From contig JAZBRS010000029.1 of the NCBI GenBank assembly GCA_037176725.1, positions 127,753,001 through 127,817,000 of the forward strand: a stretch of 64,000 bases of DNA, in the 5' to 3' direction. The translations under genes and the position numbers were made by a program. This DNA is from Posidonia oceanica. Taxonomy: Eukaryota; Streptophyta; Magnoliopsida; Alismatales; Posidoniaceae. Shown in pieces: positions 23,011-33,607 of this stretch. Position 1 is the stretch's first letter; each line of letters starts with the position of its first letter. The notes below the pieces were generated by a model. That model made no database searches. It saw nothing but the letters and a program-made list of their open reading frames with translations, and was not told the origin of the DNA.

Positions 23011-23212
23011 AAAAATCAGGCGGACCAATCACCTTGGTCCACCTCCTCCTCGCTCACCATTGGCTCTCGCCGATTTGGGCCTATGCCTCTGGACACCTAG
23101 ATCATCCAACCGCACATTCCATCCATTTCCACCTATTGATACGCAACCGAAATCTTAGCTGATCGATTTAAATCTTAATCTGGGCCAACGGTTTGCAGAG
23201 ATTTCCCACGCC

Positions 23213-23219
23213 TATATAA
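23213..23219 (+). promoter_or_regulatory. TATA box of element C LTR
   Basis: CTATATAAC in the middle of the LTR, the expected position of the LTR promoter. Confidence 0.75.
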
Positions 23220-25535
23220 CAGTGCCTCCTTCGACTAGCACCGGCCTCTTAGCTCTTCTTGGCTTTCAATTGGCATCCCTAAGTATTCTTCTTGAACCCC
23301 GAGCGTCCACCCAAACTTCCCAGAGCCTCCCGACCTCCGAAATTCCTCAATTCCAGCGTCCTGGGATTGAGAACTTCTCTCTGGCGAATCTCCTCGCTGT
23401 CGAGACAACCACCGGAGTTCCACCACCTGCAGAGCCTCCCCGTGAGCCTGTAAGAGAGAGTGCGACCTTCCCGAGCAACCCCCCGAGCTCCGCAGCCTCT
23501 GTCCAGCCATGCGTCTGCAGCAGCACCATCGCCAGAGAAGACAACGCCCGCAGCGTGTCTCAGGCAAGCGTCCGACCTTCTGTTAGCTTAGAGTAGTTCC
23601 TAATTGCTGTGTCTTCATTTCCTAAGCTTTTTCTGCACTTTTAGCTAGCCGCATTGTCCATTCCATTTCTCCTCCGCCGCCTCTTGCGGAGAGCAGACGG
23701 TTCGCACACGGCCTTGCGCCGTCGCGCCCGTAGCTGCCATGCCTCACCGCTCTGAGCCTCCGGCAGGTTCCCCCACACTCGCCACTAACCTCCTCAGTGC
23801 ACCCATGGCTGACAGCGCTCTCCAAGCTACCTCTATGGCCGGCGGAGGTGCGCAGTCGCCGGCGCCATACTGCCGAGGTGGGGGTGGCACCACCATGCAT
23901 CTGCACCCCGGTTGGATAGCTGGATATGCCACCTTGCTTCCCTAACCGGTTCCACTACATTCCATTAAGCATCGGGCCCGGAATCGAGCGATGAAGATCC
24001 TCTGTCTGACTGGTCGGTCCTGCGCCGAGGTCCCGCGTGGACCTCCTGCGTGTTTGACCGTGACATCAGGCCGAGTTCCCAACCTCTTTCCGACCCTTGT
24101 TTGTATCTGTTTCTTTAATGTTCTTGCATATTATTGTTGTCCAGCATCCCCTCTTCATCATCTACCTATTTTCATTACATTCTATTAGTTGTCAGGCCCA
24201 AAATCCGACAATGAAGGTTCTCTGTCCGAACCGACTAGTCCCGCGCCGAGGTCCCGCGTGGACCTCCTGCGTGTTTGATTGTGATATCAGGCAGAGTTCC
24301 CAGCCCCTTTCTGACCTTTGTTTATGCCTGTTTCTTTGATATTATTGCGTAATATTGCTCCGGGATACTTCCTCCTCATCATCCAACCGGTCTCATACCG
24401 AATTGGATTGAGGAGGGCCTCCCATTTGGCTATGGCTTTCCACTGGACAAGCGAGCTGTTCCTACGTGGAGGTCCCGCGTGGAACTCCTGTGTATCTAAC
24501 AGTAGCCTCTACAGATGTGGACAGAGCCTTTTACCCTTGTGTTAGCAACCCCTCATGCATGTTTACGTTCAAGCATCCTTTAATTACTTCTCTGCTTCCT
24601 TTTGAGCATTGTTTACTTAAGCCTTATATGCTTTACATTTACTTCTTATTATGTATGTTTCCTTCCAGCATTACATTGTCTACCTGACTTCTTTCAGTAC
24701 GTGTGAATGTTTACTTGAATCCTATCCTCTTGCACTTGTTTCCCTTATACATGTTTATCTCCTAGCTTTATGTAGCTACTTGCCTTGGTTTCTTTTAATT
24801 TCAATGCATGTCTATTTGAGGCTTTTCCTTTCGCCTTCTTGCACTATCGAAGCATGTTTCGTTTTGCTAGAGCATCCATTAACTGGCCTTCGGCCTACAT
24901 TGAGCCACACTATGAGCAGAATGACGTTAGAAAAGGCCGCTCCTCGGGTGTGTCGGGGGTGCCTAACACCTTCCCCGCGCGTAACAAGAGTCCTTACCCA
25001 TCTCTGAACCGCAATGACCCAGTGTTGCATCCGTTTTGCATGGATCCACTTTGTTTCTTTTTGCTTTTATTGGTTTACTCCCGGTTTTCCTTGTCTTCCG
25101 GCTTTTCCCAATTAGACTAGGTGGTGACTCCCCCTTTTTATTGTTTTGTTGTTGTTTATCTTATTCACCGATTTTGATGTTTATTGGTGATTTTTACTCT
25201 CTTTATTGGATCGAATCCTCCTCGGATACGCCATTAATTGAGACCCTCTTTCTCTTCGATCGGGCATCTGCGAGCTTTGGCAGCGGCTCCCGTGTCGTAC
25301 ACGAGAGACGGTTGCATGAGAATGGCTACTCCGTCAGGGAATTTAGACTTGATCCCATTCCTTTTTTTCTTTTCTCTTTTTATCGTCACTTATCATTTTC
25401 TTGGTGTTTTCTTCCTCGAGTCGAACTTTTCTCGGATACACCATCAACTGTGGCCCTCACTCCCTATGGCCGGGCGTCTGCGAGCTTTGGCAGCGGCCCC
25501 CGAGTCGTACGTCGAAAGAGACGGTCACAGTAAAG

Positions 25536-25553
25536 TGGCGACTCCGTTGGGGA
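25536..25553 (+). promoter_or_regulatory. Primer binding site of element C
   Basis: TGGCGACTCCGTTGGGGA, two to three bases after the LTR end. It is close to the complement of the 3' end of a plant tRNA-Arg as I recall it, as in Ogre elements. Degenerate upstream copies lie at 25122 and 25323. Confidence 0.8.
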
Positions 25554-26648
25554 TACTAGACTCCGACTTTTTGTTTTCCACATTCTGCTTATCTTGTGGT
25601 CTTTTCTTGCTCACACCTTTGCTCTAGCTCATTGTTACTTTATTTAGGCTTAATTGCAATGTCGTGATTGAATGTTCGTTCTCTTTCCACACCTACATAT
25701 CATATCACCGCACGCACATGCCTTAGTGTACACATGCCTTCCTTTGATTTGATGATTGTTTTTATTTCACGAATCATGTACACAACGCAATCACATGCCA
25801 TGCTCATGCCTTTTGATGTGGTCTGTGACTTAGCATTGCCATGATTGAATGTTTGTTTCCCCTTTCTTGCATTTATCCTAAGGTAAAGTAGAGATGTGAT
25901 TGCCTCCTTCCTTGGTTTAACTTAAAAAATGCAAGTAAAAGTGACACTTAGGCTTACTAGAGCTTCTACATCAACTTCTACCCCCTTTGCAGTTAATAAA
26001 ACGTGCAAGCTAAAAAACTTAATGCATACTCGCATGTTTGAGCATATAGGGCATGCATACTTCTCCTCCCTGAGTCCGCCTATTAGTCTGAGAAGGATAG
26101 ATCCCGTCCGCCCGTTCCGTCGCTTTGGCGATAGCGCAGGTGGATTGGCCCTGTCCCCCCTTGTCTGGGGTCGTGTCGGTGTTACTAGGGGGTATAAGCC
26201 TTGCTCTGGCAGGTTGACGGTTCCCAAACGCACCACCCGTCACCGTCTGGCTTTTGCCAGGATTTAGACAGGAGCCTTACTTTTATGGCCGAGTCGGAGA
26301 CCTATACACCCTGTGTGGATCTGGAGTAGACAACCTACTAGGACACACTAGATTGGTGAGAGAGAGCATGTTAGAAAGCATTCACATGCATATCATCCAT
26401 ATCACAACTAACAGCATTTGCATTCATTTGTCGGGTCCTAACCTGTTTTTGTTTGCTTTGTTCCTTAGGACTGTGAGCGAGTTCCCTTGCTGGAGCTCGA
26501 GTCTGTTTCTTTGCTCACATCCCTGTTGTGACACCTCTTTCTCAACCCTCCTTTCTCGAGTTATCCGTTGAGTTCGACGATAGCTCGTCCTAGGCGTCGT
26601 CCTTTTGTTCCCTGTCACAGTCCAGTTCTCACTCGCTCTCGGACCGCC
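25554..26648 (+). other. Element C: untranslated leader
   Basis: No gene. Blocks near 25990-26200 (GTTAATAAAACGTGCAAG, GGGCATGCATACTTCTC, a block ending GTGTCGGTG) are conserved at about 38.88-39.07 kb in B, so they may serve RNA packaging or dimerisation. Confidence 0.6.
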
Positions 26649-29390
26649 ATGGCCCAGCGTGTTAGTGAGCCCATGTTCTCTGTCGCCCTAGAGGGGTCCC
26701 AGGTTCCGACCTCCCCTTCTGTGGTTTTGACCTCCACTGTTGCCCCTCGCACCTTTCACTTTCAGGCGCAGGGGAACCCTGGAATCTTCAGACATCATCT
26801 GGCTACCGTACCTCCAAGGACTGTCACCAAATCTGTCACGGTGACTACCTCTCGAGCCCTGGAAATACTGTATAATGTCCCAGGTCTTGCGCTTGATTCC
26901 CCCACTACGACAGCTCCTCCTGATGTAGGATTCTACCTTGTTGGACAGCCTGTGTCCCCACCTGTTGCACCCGTTCCTCCGTAGGCACTGCAATTCAGTA
27001 TTCCCACTGACGGGACACCTGAAGCGCAGTACTAGCACCTGTTAGGGCTTGTCCAGCATCTGCAGGACATGGCTCTATCTATTTGCCCTCTCGTGGCTCC
27101 TGAGGTCCCTCTTGTCCCTCCCTTCCAGTTTGAAACATTCCCCATTACACCACCGCCTTGGCCATCGCCGCAGCTACTCGTTGCTCTGACGGTGGGGGCG
27201 GCATCATTGCCTCCTGTGCACCCACTCCTCACTGCACAGCATTTCACTCCTCCCTCTGGTGGTCATCCCTCCGGGATGACAGGAACACAGCACCCACTTG
27301 GCCTGCAGTCCGGCACTGTGCCGTTGCAGCAACTGTTGCTTCCGCATGCTTCAACACCCACAGCACAACATTCTGCTTTTCTTCCCCCCTTGCATCAGCA
27401 GACTCAGATTCCTGCATACACCCCATAGCACCACACACCCTTGCATGGGTATGCCGGCCATCACGTCGCCTCACTAGCCGACGAGATGGTGGATCCGGAG
27501 GAGCACTTAGGTGCGACCCAGACGGCATACGCTAACCTTGCCCCAGTTGCATCTTCCTTGCCAGCAGCGACCCCGGATGCCCTCCTTAACAGGATGGGCG
27601 ATCTGGAGAGAGCACTCCGTCGAGTGCAGGGCGGGGAGCACCAGTCCTTCGAGTATCGGGACCTCTGTTACTTCCCAGAGGCTGTACCCCTAGTGAATTT
27701 CTGCGTCCCGGACTTTGACAAGTACAATGGGAAGGGCTGCCCTATCTCCCATCTGCGGGCTTATTGCGGGGACCTCACACAGCTTCAGGGCGATGAGAGG
27801 TTTCTTATCCGCCTGTTCCAAAAGAGTCTTACTAGTCCGGCTCTCAAGTGGTTCACGTCACTTGATATGGCCTCCATTAAGACCTGGAGCACCCTCACTC
27901 TGGCGTTCGTGGAACAGTACTCTTTTAACCTTGACCAAGTCCCGAAGCGGGAGGATCTAGTCTCCACTGTGCAGAAACCCCATGAGCCGTTCGGGGAGTA
28001 CGTCGGCCGATGGTGCGCACTAGCCTCGCAGGTTCGAGATAGGCCCTCTAACGAGGAGTCTATCGAGATCCTCATCCGAGGCTCACTGCCATCAATCAGG
28101 GGTATGCTCAGTCTTCAATCTGTCACCACATTTGCATCACTGATTCGGTCAGGCTCCCGCATAGAGAGTGCAATCCGTAGTGGCTGCTACCCCACAATCT
28201 CCGCACTCGCCAGACAGGAAATCGTCCCCAGCCGCAACAACAACAACAACAACAACAACTACTACTACAACAACAACAACAGTAGCAACAACAACAGCGG
28301 CAACAACCATGCCAGAAGGAGGGACCAGCCCAAGCCTGCCGTTGCCTACGTTGATTCTCCTGTGGCGCAGTTCAACCTGGCGGGTCACCCTGTCCCAAAT
28401 CAAATAGTTTATGCAACTGCACCATCACACACTCCACAGATTGCACACACCGCCCAGCTGGTCTATCCAGCCGCATCGGCCCGGCAAGGACAACGCCCTC
28501 TGCAGAAACGGTTTCGCGGCAACACGTGCCAATTCACAAAGCTCGTGGAACCGCTGAGCACCGTCCTACCTAAGGTGGCGTCACTCCTTAGGTTCCCCGA
28601 GGTTCGTCCACTGCCAAACCCACTTCCATCGTGGTACAAGGCAGGCCTCTTTTGCAATTACCATCGAGTTGAGGGCCACTCGACGGATAACTGCTTCACT
28701 TTGCAGGGAGCCATCCAGGATTTCATTGACCAAAGGGTCATCTCCATAAACACTCAGGAGGCAACACCCACTTCTGCCCCTCCACTTGCATCCACCCCTG
28801 CATCATCTCTAGCTCATCCCAGCATCTTGCATCGGCCCCTGCCTGAGCATTCTGGCTCAGGAGGCGCCGGGACCTTAGGAGTCCACGCTCTCTTCCCTTC
28901 TGGGCCCACCGTTTCCGTAGTGGACCCCTCTTCTTTAATCCACCGCGTTGCGGATCCTTTTCCTTTGGCTTTATACAACTCTGTTCTCGCCGGCTCTGAA
29001 TCGGCAATCCATATGATATAGCCGAACGCCGAGCCGGGGCCTTCTGCTGCTCGGCCCACCATGCAACACCCTACTGAGCCACCTATCTGTCTGCTGGCCT
29101 TGCCACAACCAGAACCTCTTCAGCCCTCCTCCCGATTTACTACACCAGCAAGACCCGCCCATCCACTGCCAACCCCCCTGGAGCTTGCGGCTCGCATACC
29201 CGTGGTCATTACTCTGACCTGGGACACCCATAGAGTCCCGTATGACTATGCCACAGAAATGTGTGCAGAAGTCATGCGTTCGGGAAGGGTGTATAGGCCT
29301 CCAGCTCCGGTAGGCCAGCCTACCACCCCAGAGGCCACCACCACTCCATCCGCAAAGCAAACTGCCAAACCACCCCAGGACCCCATTTAA
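26649..29390 (+). pseudogene. Element C: Gag
   Basis: Starts MAQRVSEPMF, as in B (MAQYVSEPLF). A Pro/Thr/Ser-rich N-terminal part is followed by the capsid-like core (DFDKYNGKGCPISHLRAYC to PSNEESIEILIRGSLP, about 27700-28100), a poly-Asn tract (28235-28310) and a CX2HX4HX4C knuckle (FCNYHRVEGHSTDNC, about 28649). The frame is kept throughout, broken only by stops at 26982, 27033, 27426, 29019 and 29388. The core alone is open from 27441 to 29019. The start is chosen by agreement with B. Gag would form the particle. Confidence 0.85.
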
Positions 29391-30263
29391 CCCTCTGCCT
29401 CCACCCAGAAAGGCCAGCCCAATGCCGACATTACCACCCAGCTTAAGAGGGTAAAAGCCGACATTTCCATCTGGGACCTAATCCACTCTTCTATGGAGCA
29501 CCGAGAGGCCTTCCTCCGTGTGATCCAGGCAGCCCATGTATCCCAGGCCATCAAACCCGCAACCCTTGAAAGCATGGTGGGCATGATTGCGGAACCCCAC
29601 GTCATCTCTTTCTCGAGTGACGAGCTCCCCCTGGCAGGGATATGCCACAACAAGCCCCTCTTCGTCACAGTGCAGTACAACGATCTCCGCATCCCTCTGA
29701 CCTTGGTTGATAACGGCGTAGGCATTAATGTCTGCCCTTTGCACACCGCAAGTAAACTCGGATTCAAAGCCGAGGATATCACACCAGTCACCAAAGGGAT
29801 GACGTCGTTTGACAACACGCACCACGATGCTCTAGGAACTTTGGTTATCCCCCTTGCCATCGGCCCAGTGGTATTCAATGTTGACTTTTTCGTTGTCGAT
29901 TTAGAGCCGTCCTTCAATCTTCTGTTGGGACGCCCTTAGCTACACCAACATCAGGTGATCCCCTCAACCCTCCACTGAATGATAAAGTTCCGCCATGATG
30001 ACGAAATTACCACTGTCATGGCTGAAAACTTTGACGGAGAGGGAGGCGAGGCGGCCTCCTCAGTTTCCCCGCAGACTGTCTCCTTTGATCCTAAACCCAC
30101 CGATGTTATGTATCGCGTCAATCGGTTTGAACCAGTTGACTTCCTTTCCGACCTCGAGCACGTCAATCTTCCGACCGTTCGGGGAAACCCTTCTCGGATG
30201 GTCGAGAACCTTTGTCACAGGTGGGGCTACAAGCACGGGACGCCGCTCGGGCTGCATGGCTAG
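29391..30263 (+). pseudogene. Element C: aspartic protease ending at amber codon
   Basis: In frame with Gag. The region IWDLIHSSMEHREAF leads into the retropepsin fold: LTLVDNGVGINVCP carries the catalytic Asp-Asn-Gly, then VIPLAIGPVVFNV and FNLLLGRP. Two further stops (29937 in LGRP-W; about 29976) match Trp and Cys codons in sister copies. The final TAG at 30261-30263 is the shared amber codon, followed by GGG. Confidence 0.85.
30261..30263 (+). promoter_or_regulatory. Shared amber codon between protease and RT (C)
   Basis: GGC TAG GGG, at exactly the same alignment position as TAG in A (2620-2622) and B (43264-43266). A candidate recoding site; see findings. Confidence 0.5.
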
Positions 30264-31680
30264 GGGATCGCTGAGCCAATCATGGTAGAAGAGAATAGAG
30301 ACCATGAAGGCCTCGGTTACATTGGCAGCCACATAAGGATGCATACCGGCGCGGAAGGGGTCAGAGGATGATCATTCCTTTGGATTTCTCTAACTTCATT
30401 AGTGCAGGTATTCTCGATCCCAACCTCAATGAAGCCGCAGCACAGGCCGCACTGCGCTCAGATTCCCCACTGCCGTCAGAGGAGTGGGTCACTATCGAAG
30501 ACTGGTATTCAGATGAAGAGCAGTCAGAGATAGATACCGTGCAGGTCAGCAAGGATGCCCAGCCAGATCCCCCAGCACCCCGGTTAGTTCGCTTCTCCCT
30601 ACCTCCTACAGTTATAACAGTTCCGACAGACGCTACATCAGGGTTGACAGCCACTCGTCCTTGCACAGCATCATCAGTTTGCCCACCAGTTGCAGTAGTA
30701 GCTCCGCAGTCAGGAGCACATCTCCAGAAGCCATCATCCAGCCCGACCAGGACAACAATCGCCTCAACACCGTGCCCCTCTCCTTGGGAGAAGAGCTTTG
30801 CCAGTTCAGCACGTCTTCCCACTTTGCCAGTGGCGTTGTTAATAACGCAAGTAGATCCTACAGCCACACAGCCACCTATTTCAAAGAATCAAGTCTTGTG
30901 GCGGGACCACATGGTGTCCGCGGCTACACCCACAATGTCACCACCTACCAGAGGAGTCCTATCTCCCGGCGCGGTCGTCCAGCTATCGGCCCTCCCAAGC
31001 AATGGGCCAGATTATCCTCCCAACCTGCCAACACAGATGGCACGCTCGTCGTGGCAGGTGCCTCAACCTTTAATCCAGTTAGCAGCCAAAGCAGTCGCCC
31101 CAAGAGAAGGAAATCTCGAGTGGCAGGCATATGAGCCGTGCAATGCCTACCTTGTCGACCTTGCCCCCGACGAAGAAGAGGGAGCTGTCAAGGAGGCGCA
31201 AGAGGAGGACATGCTCGAAGACCTAGAGTTGTTATTCCAAGAGCAGCTGGCAGTATTTGCAGAAGACGCTGCCGAATTGAACACCGCGAGGAAAGGGAAG
31301 GCGATGGTTACAGATCAGATACCTGCACATCCCCCCAGGCAACAGGACCACCCATCCATTATGGCCCTGGAAGAAGCAGCAATTCCATCACCCACTAGAC
31401 CATCTGAGTTAATCACCTCATAGCCAGGAGGTGGGTCTAGGTGGTTTATACAGCGCTTGCCCGCTCAAGCAACACAGCAGGCAGAAGCAGTCCCACGAAC
31501 CTGTCGAGAGACAGCTACCAGATCAGGACGCTCTCCGCCAGTACATCAGGAAATGCGGAGGAGAATGCAGTGACGGTAATAGTAGCAGTAGCAAAAACAG
31601 CAGAGGCAGAAAGACTTGGACAACCAACAAAGCCAGAGGCCACAGGAGCTGAGCCCATGCAGCAGGCACACAAAAACACA
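30264..31680 (+). pseudogene. Element C: acidic linker between protease and RT
   Basis: A frame shift near 30365 separates it from protease. From 30368 an open stretch of 351 codons holds EEWVTIEDWYSDEEQSE, a Pro/Ser/Thr-rich middle, and DLAPDEEEG followed by EDLELLFQEQL and a basic RKGKAMV. A TAG at 31421 (Gln in A and B) and a further shift near 31440 end it. The acidic motifs and LFQEQL/RKGK order are shared with B, which argues for a translated linker rather than a plain intron. Confidence 0.6.
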
Positions 31681-33370
31681 CGAGTCAGCGTGACCATCCT
31701 AAAGCGCCATCAGGGCCAGGATGCTGAACAAATTTGCTCCTTCGATGTCACAAATCCAACCTTTGAGAAGGAGATCCTCTCAGAACTCATAGCTTATGAG
31801 GAGGAGGATGCAGGCATAGAAGAAAACCACGAACCTTTGCCTGAGTTCCAACCCTTCGACAACGATCCAGAAGGACCGAACCTACACGTCGAAGAGGAAG
31901 CAGAGATCATCAACATCGGTACGGCCGAGGAAATTAAGCAGGTCCGTATTAGTGCCAAATTGTCCCCCCAAGCCCGGGAAGAGTTCATTGCATTCCTCAC
32001 GGAATATGCAGACGTCTTCGCTTGGAGCTATGATGATATGGTCGGCTTAGATGTCGAGATAGTGATACACACACTACCACTAGACCCAGATGTGAAGCCA
32101 GTTAAACAGAAGATCAGGAGATGGCGATCGCAGTGGCTGTTGATGATCAAGGAGGAAATTATGAAGCAGCATAATGTCAGCTTCCTCAAGGTCGTTCTGT
32201 ACCCGAAATGGCTCGCCAACGTCGTGCCTGTACCTAAAAAGGATGGAAAGATCCGCATGTGCATCGATTACAGAGATCTGAACAAAGCCAGTCCCAAGGA
32301 CGACTTTCCTCTGCCGCACATAGACGTTCTGGTAGACAATACAGCAGGCCACAAAATGCTATCTTTCATGGATGGCTTTTCAAGCTACAATCAGATTAAA
32401 ATGGCAGAAGAAGACATGGAAAAGACGTCCTTCATCGCCCCTTGGGGAGTCTTCTGCTACAGAGTAATGCAATTTGGGCTATAAAATGTTGGAGCAACTT
32501 ACCAAAGGACAATGACGACTCTGTTCCATGACCTCATGCACCAGGAAGTGGAGGTCTATGTGGATGACATGATTGCCAAATCCCGAGAGCCCGAAGATCA
32601 TCTTACTTGCCTGAAGAAGCTGTTCGACCGCCTTAGGCGCTACGAGCTCAGGTTCAATCCCAACAAATGTGTCTTTGGCATGTCATCTGGAAAACTCCTG
32701 GGCTATATTGTCAGCCAGAGGGGGTCCGAGGCCTACTGGGGCGACTGCAGTATATCAATCGATTCGTCGCACAGCTCACGCCCATCTGTGAGCCGATCTT
32801 CAAACTCTTGAGAAAAAATGCACAAATCAAGTGGAGTGACGAATGCCAAGCCGCGTTTGAAAAGATAAAGCAGCTCCTAACTAAGCCCCCTGTCCTAGTT
32901 CCTCCCACACCAGGAAGACCCCTGCTACTGTACCTCTCAACGACACAGCACTCTGTAGGCGCAGTCCTGGGCCAGCATGATGAATCGAGTCACAAAGAGC
33001 TCGCCATCTACTACCTGAGCAGGAAGTTCAATGACTGTGAAGTCAGGTATACAATGATTGAGAAAACTTGCCTTTCCCTAGTCTGGGCTACGCAAAAGCT
33101 GAGGCACTATATGATGGCCTACCCTGTTCTACTCCTGTGCAGACATGACCCAATGAAATATTTATTTCAGAAGCTCGCACTAGTAGGCCGATGTGTCAAG
33201 TGGCAAGTGCTCTTATCTCAGTACGACATCACCTTCGTCACCCAGAAGTCGATGAAGGGGCAGGCTGTAGCAGATCACCTGGCCAACTTACCACTGTCTG
33301 AATATCAGCCCTTGCAGACACAGTTTCCTGATGAGGACATCTTGTTCGCCTTGGAAGATGTCGAACAGAA
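31681..33370 (+). pseudogene. Element C: reverse transcriptase and first RNase H
   Basis: Continuous RT from AWSYDDMVGLD through CIDYRDLNKASPKDD and YVDD (32557-32568) to the thumb. A stop near 32482 follows MQFGL. A deletion of about 70 bp near 32723 removes the segment after GYIVSQRG and shifts the frame, after which RNase H runs open (GRPLLLYLSTTQHSVG, ELAIYYLSRKFNDCEVR). As in A, the first RNase H lacks its first catalytic Asp. Confidence 0.9.
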
Positions 33371-33607
33371 GGATCCCGAGGATGAATTTCAATGGCACAT
33401 GTTTCTTGACGGAGCCGTCAACAAAAGAGGCAGAGGCATCGAAGCAGTCCTAGCAACACCGCAGGGAGAACTAATCCTGTTTGCCAGGAAAATGACCTTC
33501 AACTGCACCAACAACGAGGCAGAATACGAAGCCTGCATCTTAGGACTGCGAGTCGCACTCAAGCATGGTGTGCGGAAGCTGCATGTGCACGGTGATGCGA
33601 TGCTAGT
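33371..33607 (+). pseudogene. Element C: second RNase H, 5' part, split by element B
   Basis: WHMFLDGAVNKRGRG, NNEAEYEACILG and HGDAMLV are intact, then element B interrupts the codon after MLV. The domain resumes at 58148 (VSQVNGDW and NAYADALATLAS). Before B inserted, this stretch was open. Confidence 0.92.
33603..33607 (+). repeat. Target site duplication of B, left copy (CTAGT)
   Basis: CTAGT immediately before the LTR start; the same 5 bp follow the 3' LTR at 58143-58147. Removing B and one copy restores the C reading frame across the site. Confidence 0.95.

Larger units (their letters stand above)
22600..25533 (+). mobile_element. Element C: 5' LTR
   Basis: Begins TGTATAGACACCCC at 22600, where A' stops, and ends just before the PBS at 25536. 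It contains three copies of a CTCCCGCGTGG / CAGTGGCAAAAACTGAC repeat (22846-23010), a TATA box at 23213, three loose copies of a repeat of about 215 bp with GAGGTCCCGCGTGGACCTCC (23965-24560), and the GGGTGCCTAACACCTTCCCC motif near 24957 that is also in the B LTR. The GCCCA before it (22595-22599) would be the target duplication; its partner is not in the window. Confidence 0.8.

Noticed and set aside
28149..28407. Overlapping poly-Val (minus) and poly-Thr (plus) open frames
   Set aside because: Other frames of the AAC repeat that codes poly-Asn in C Gag.
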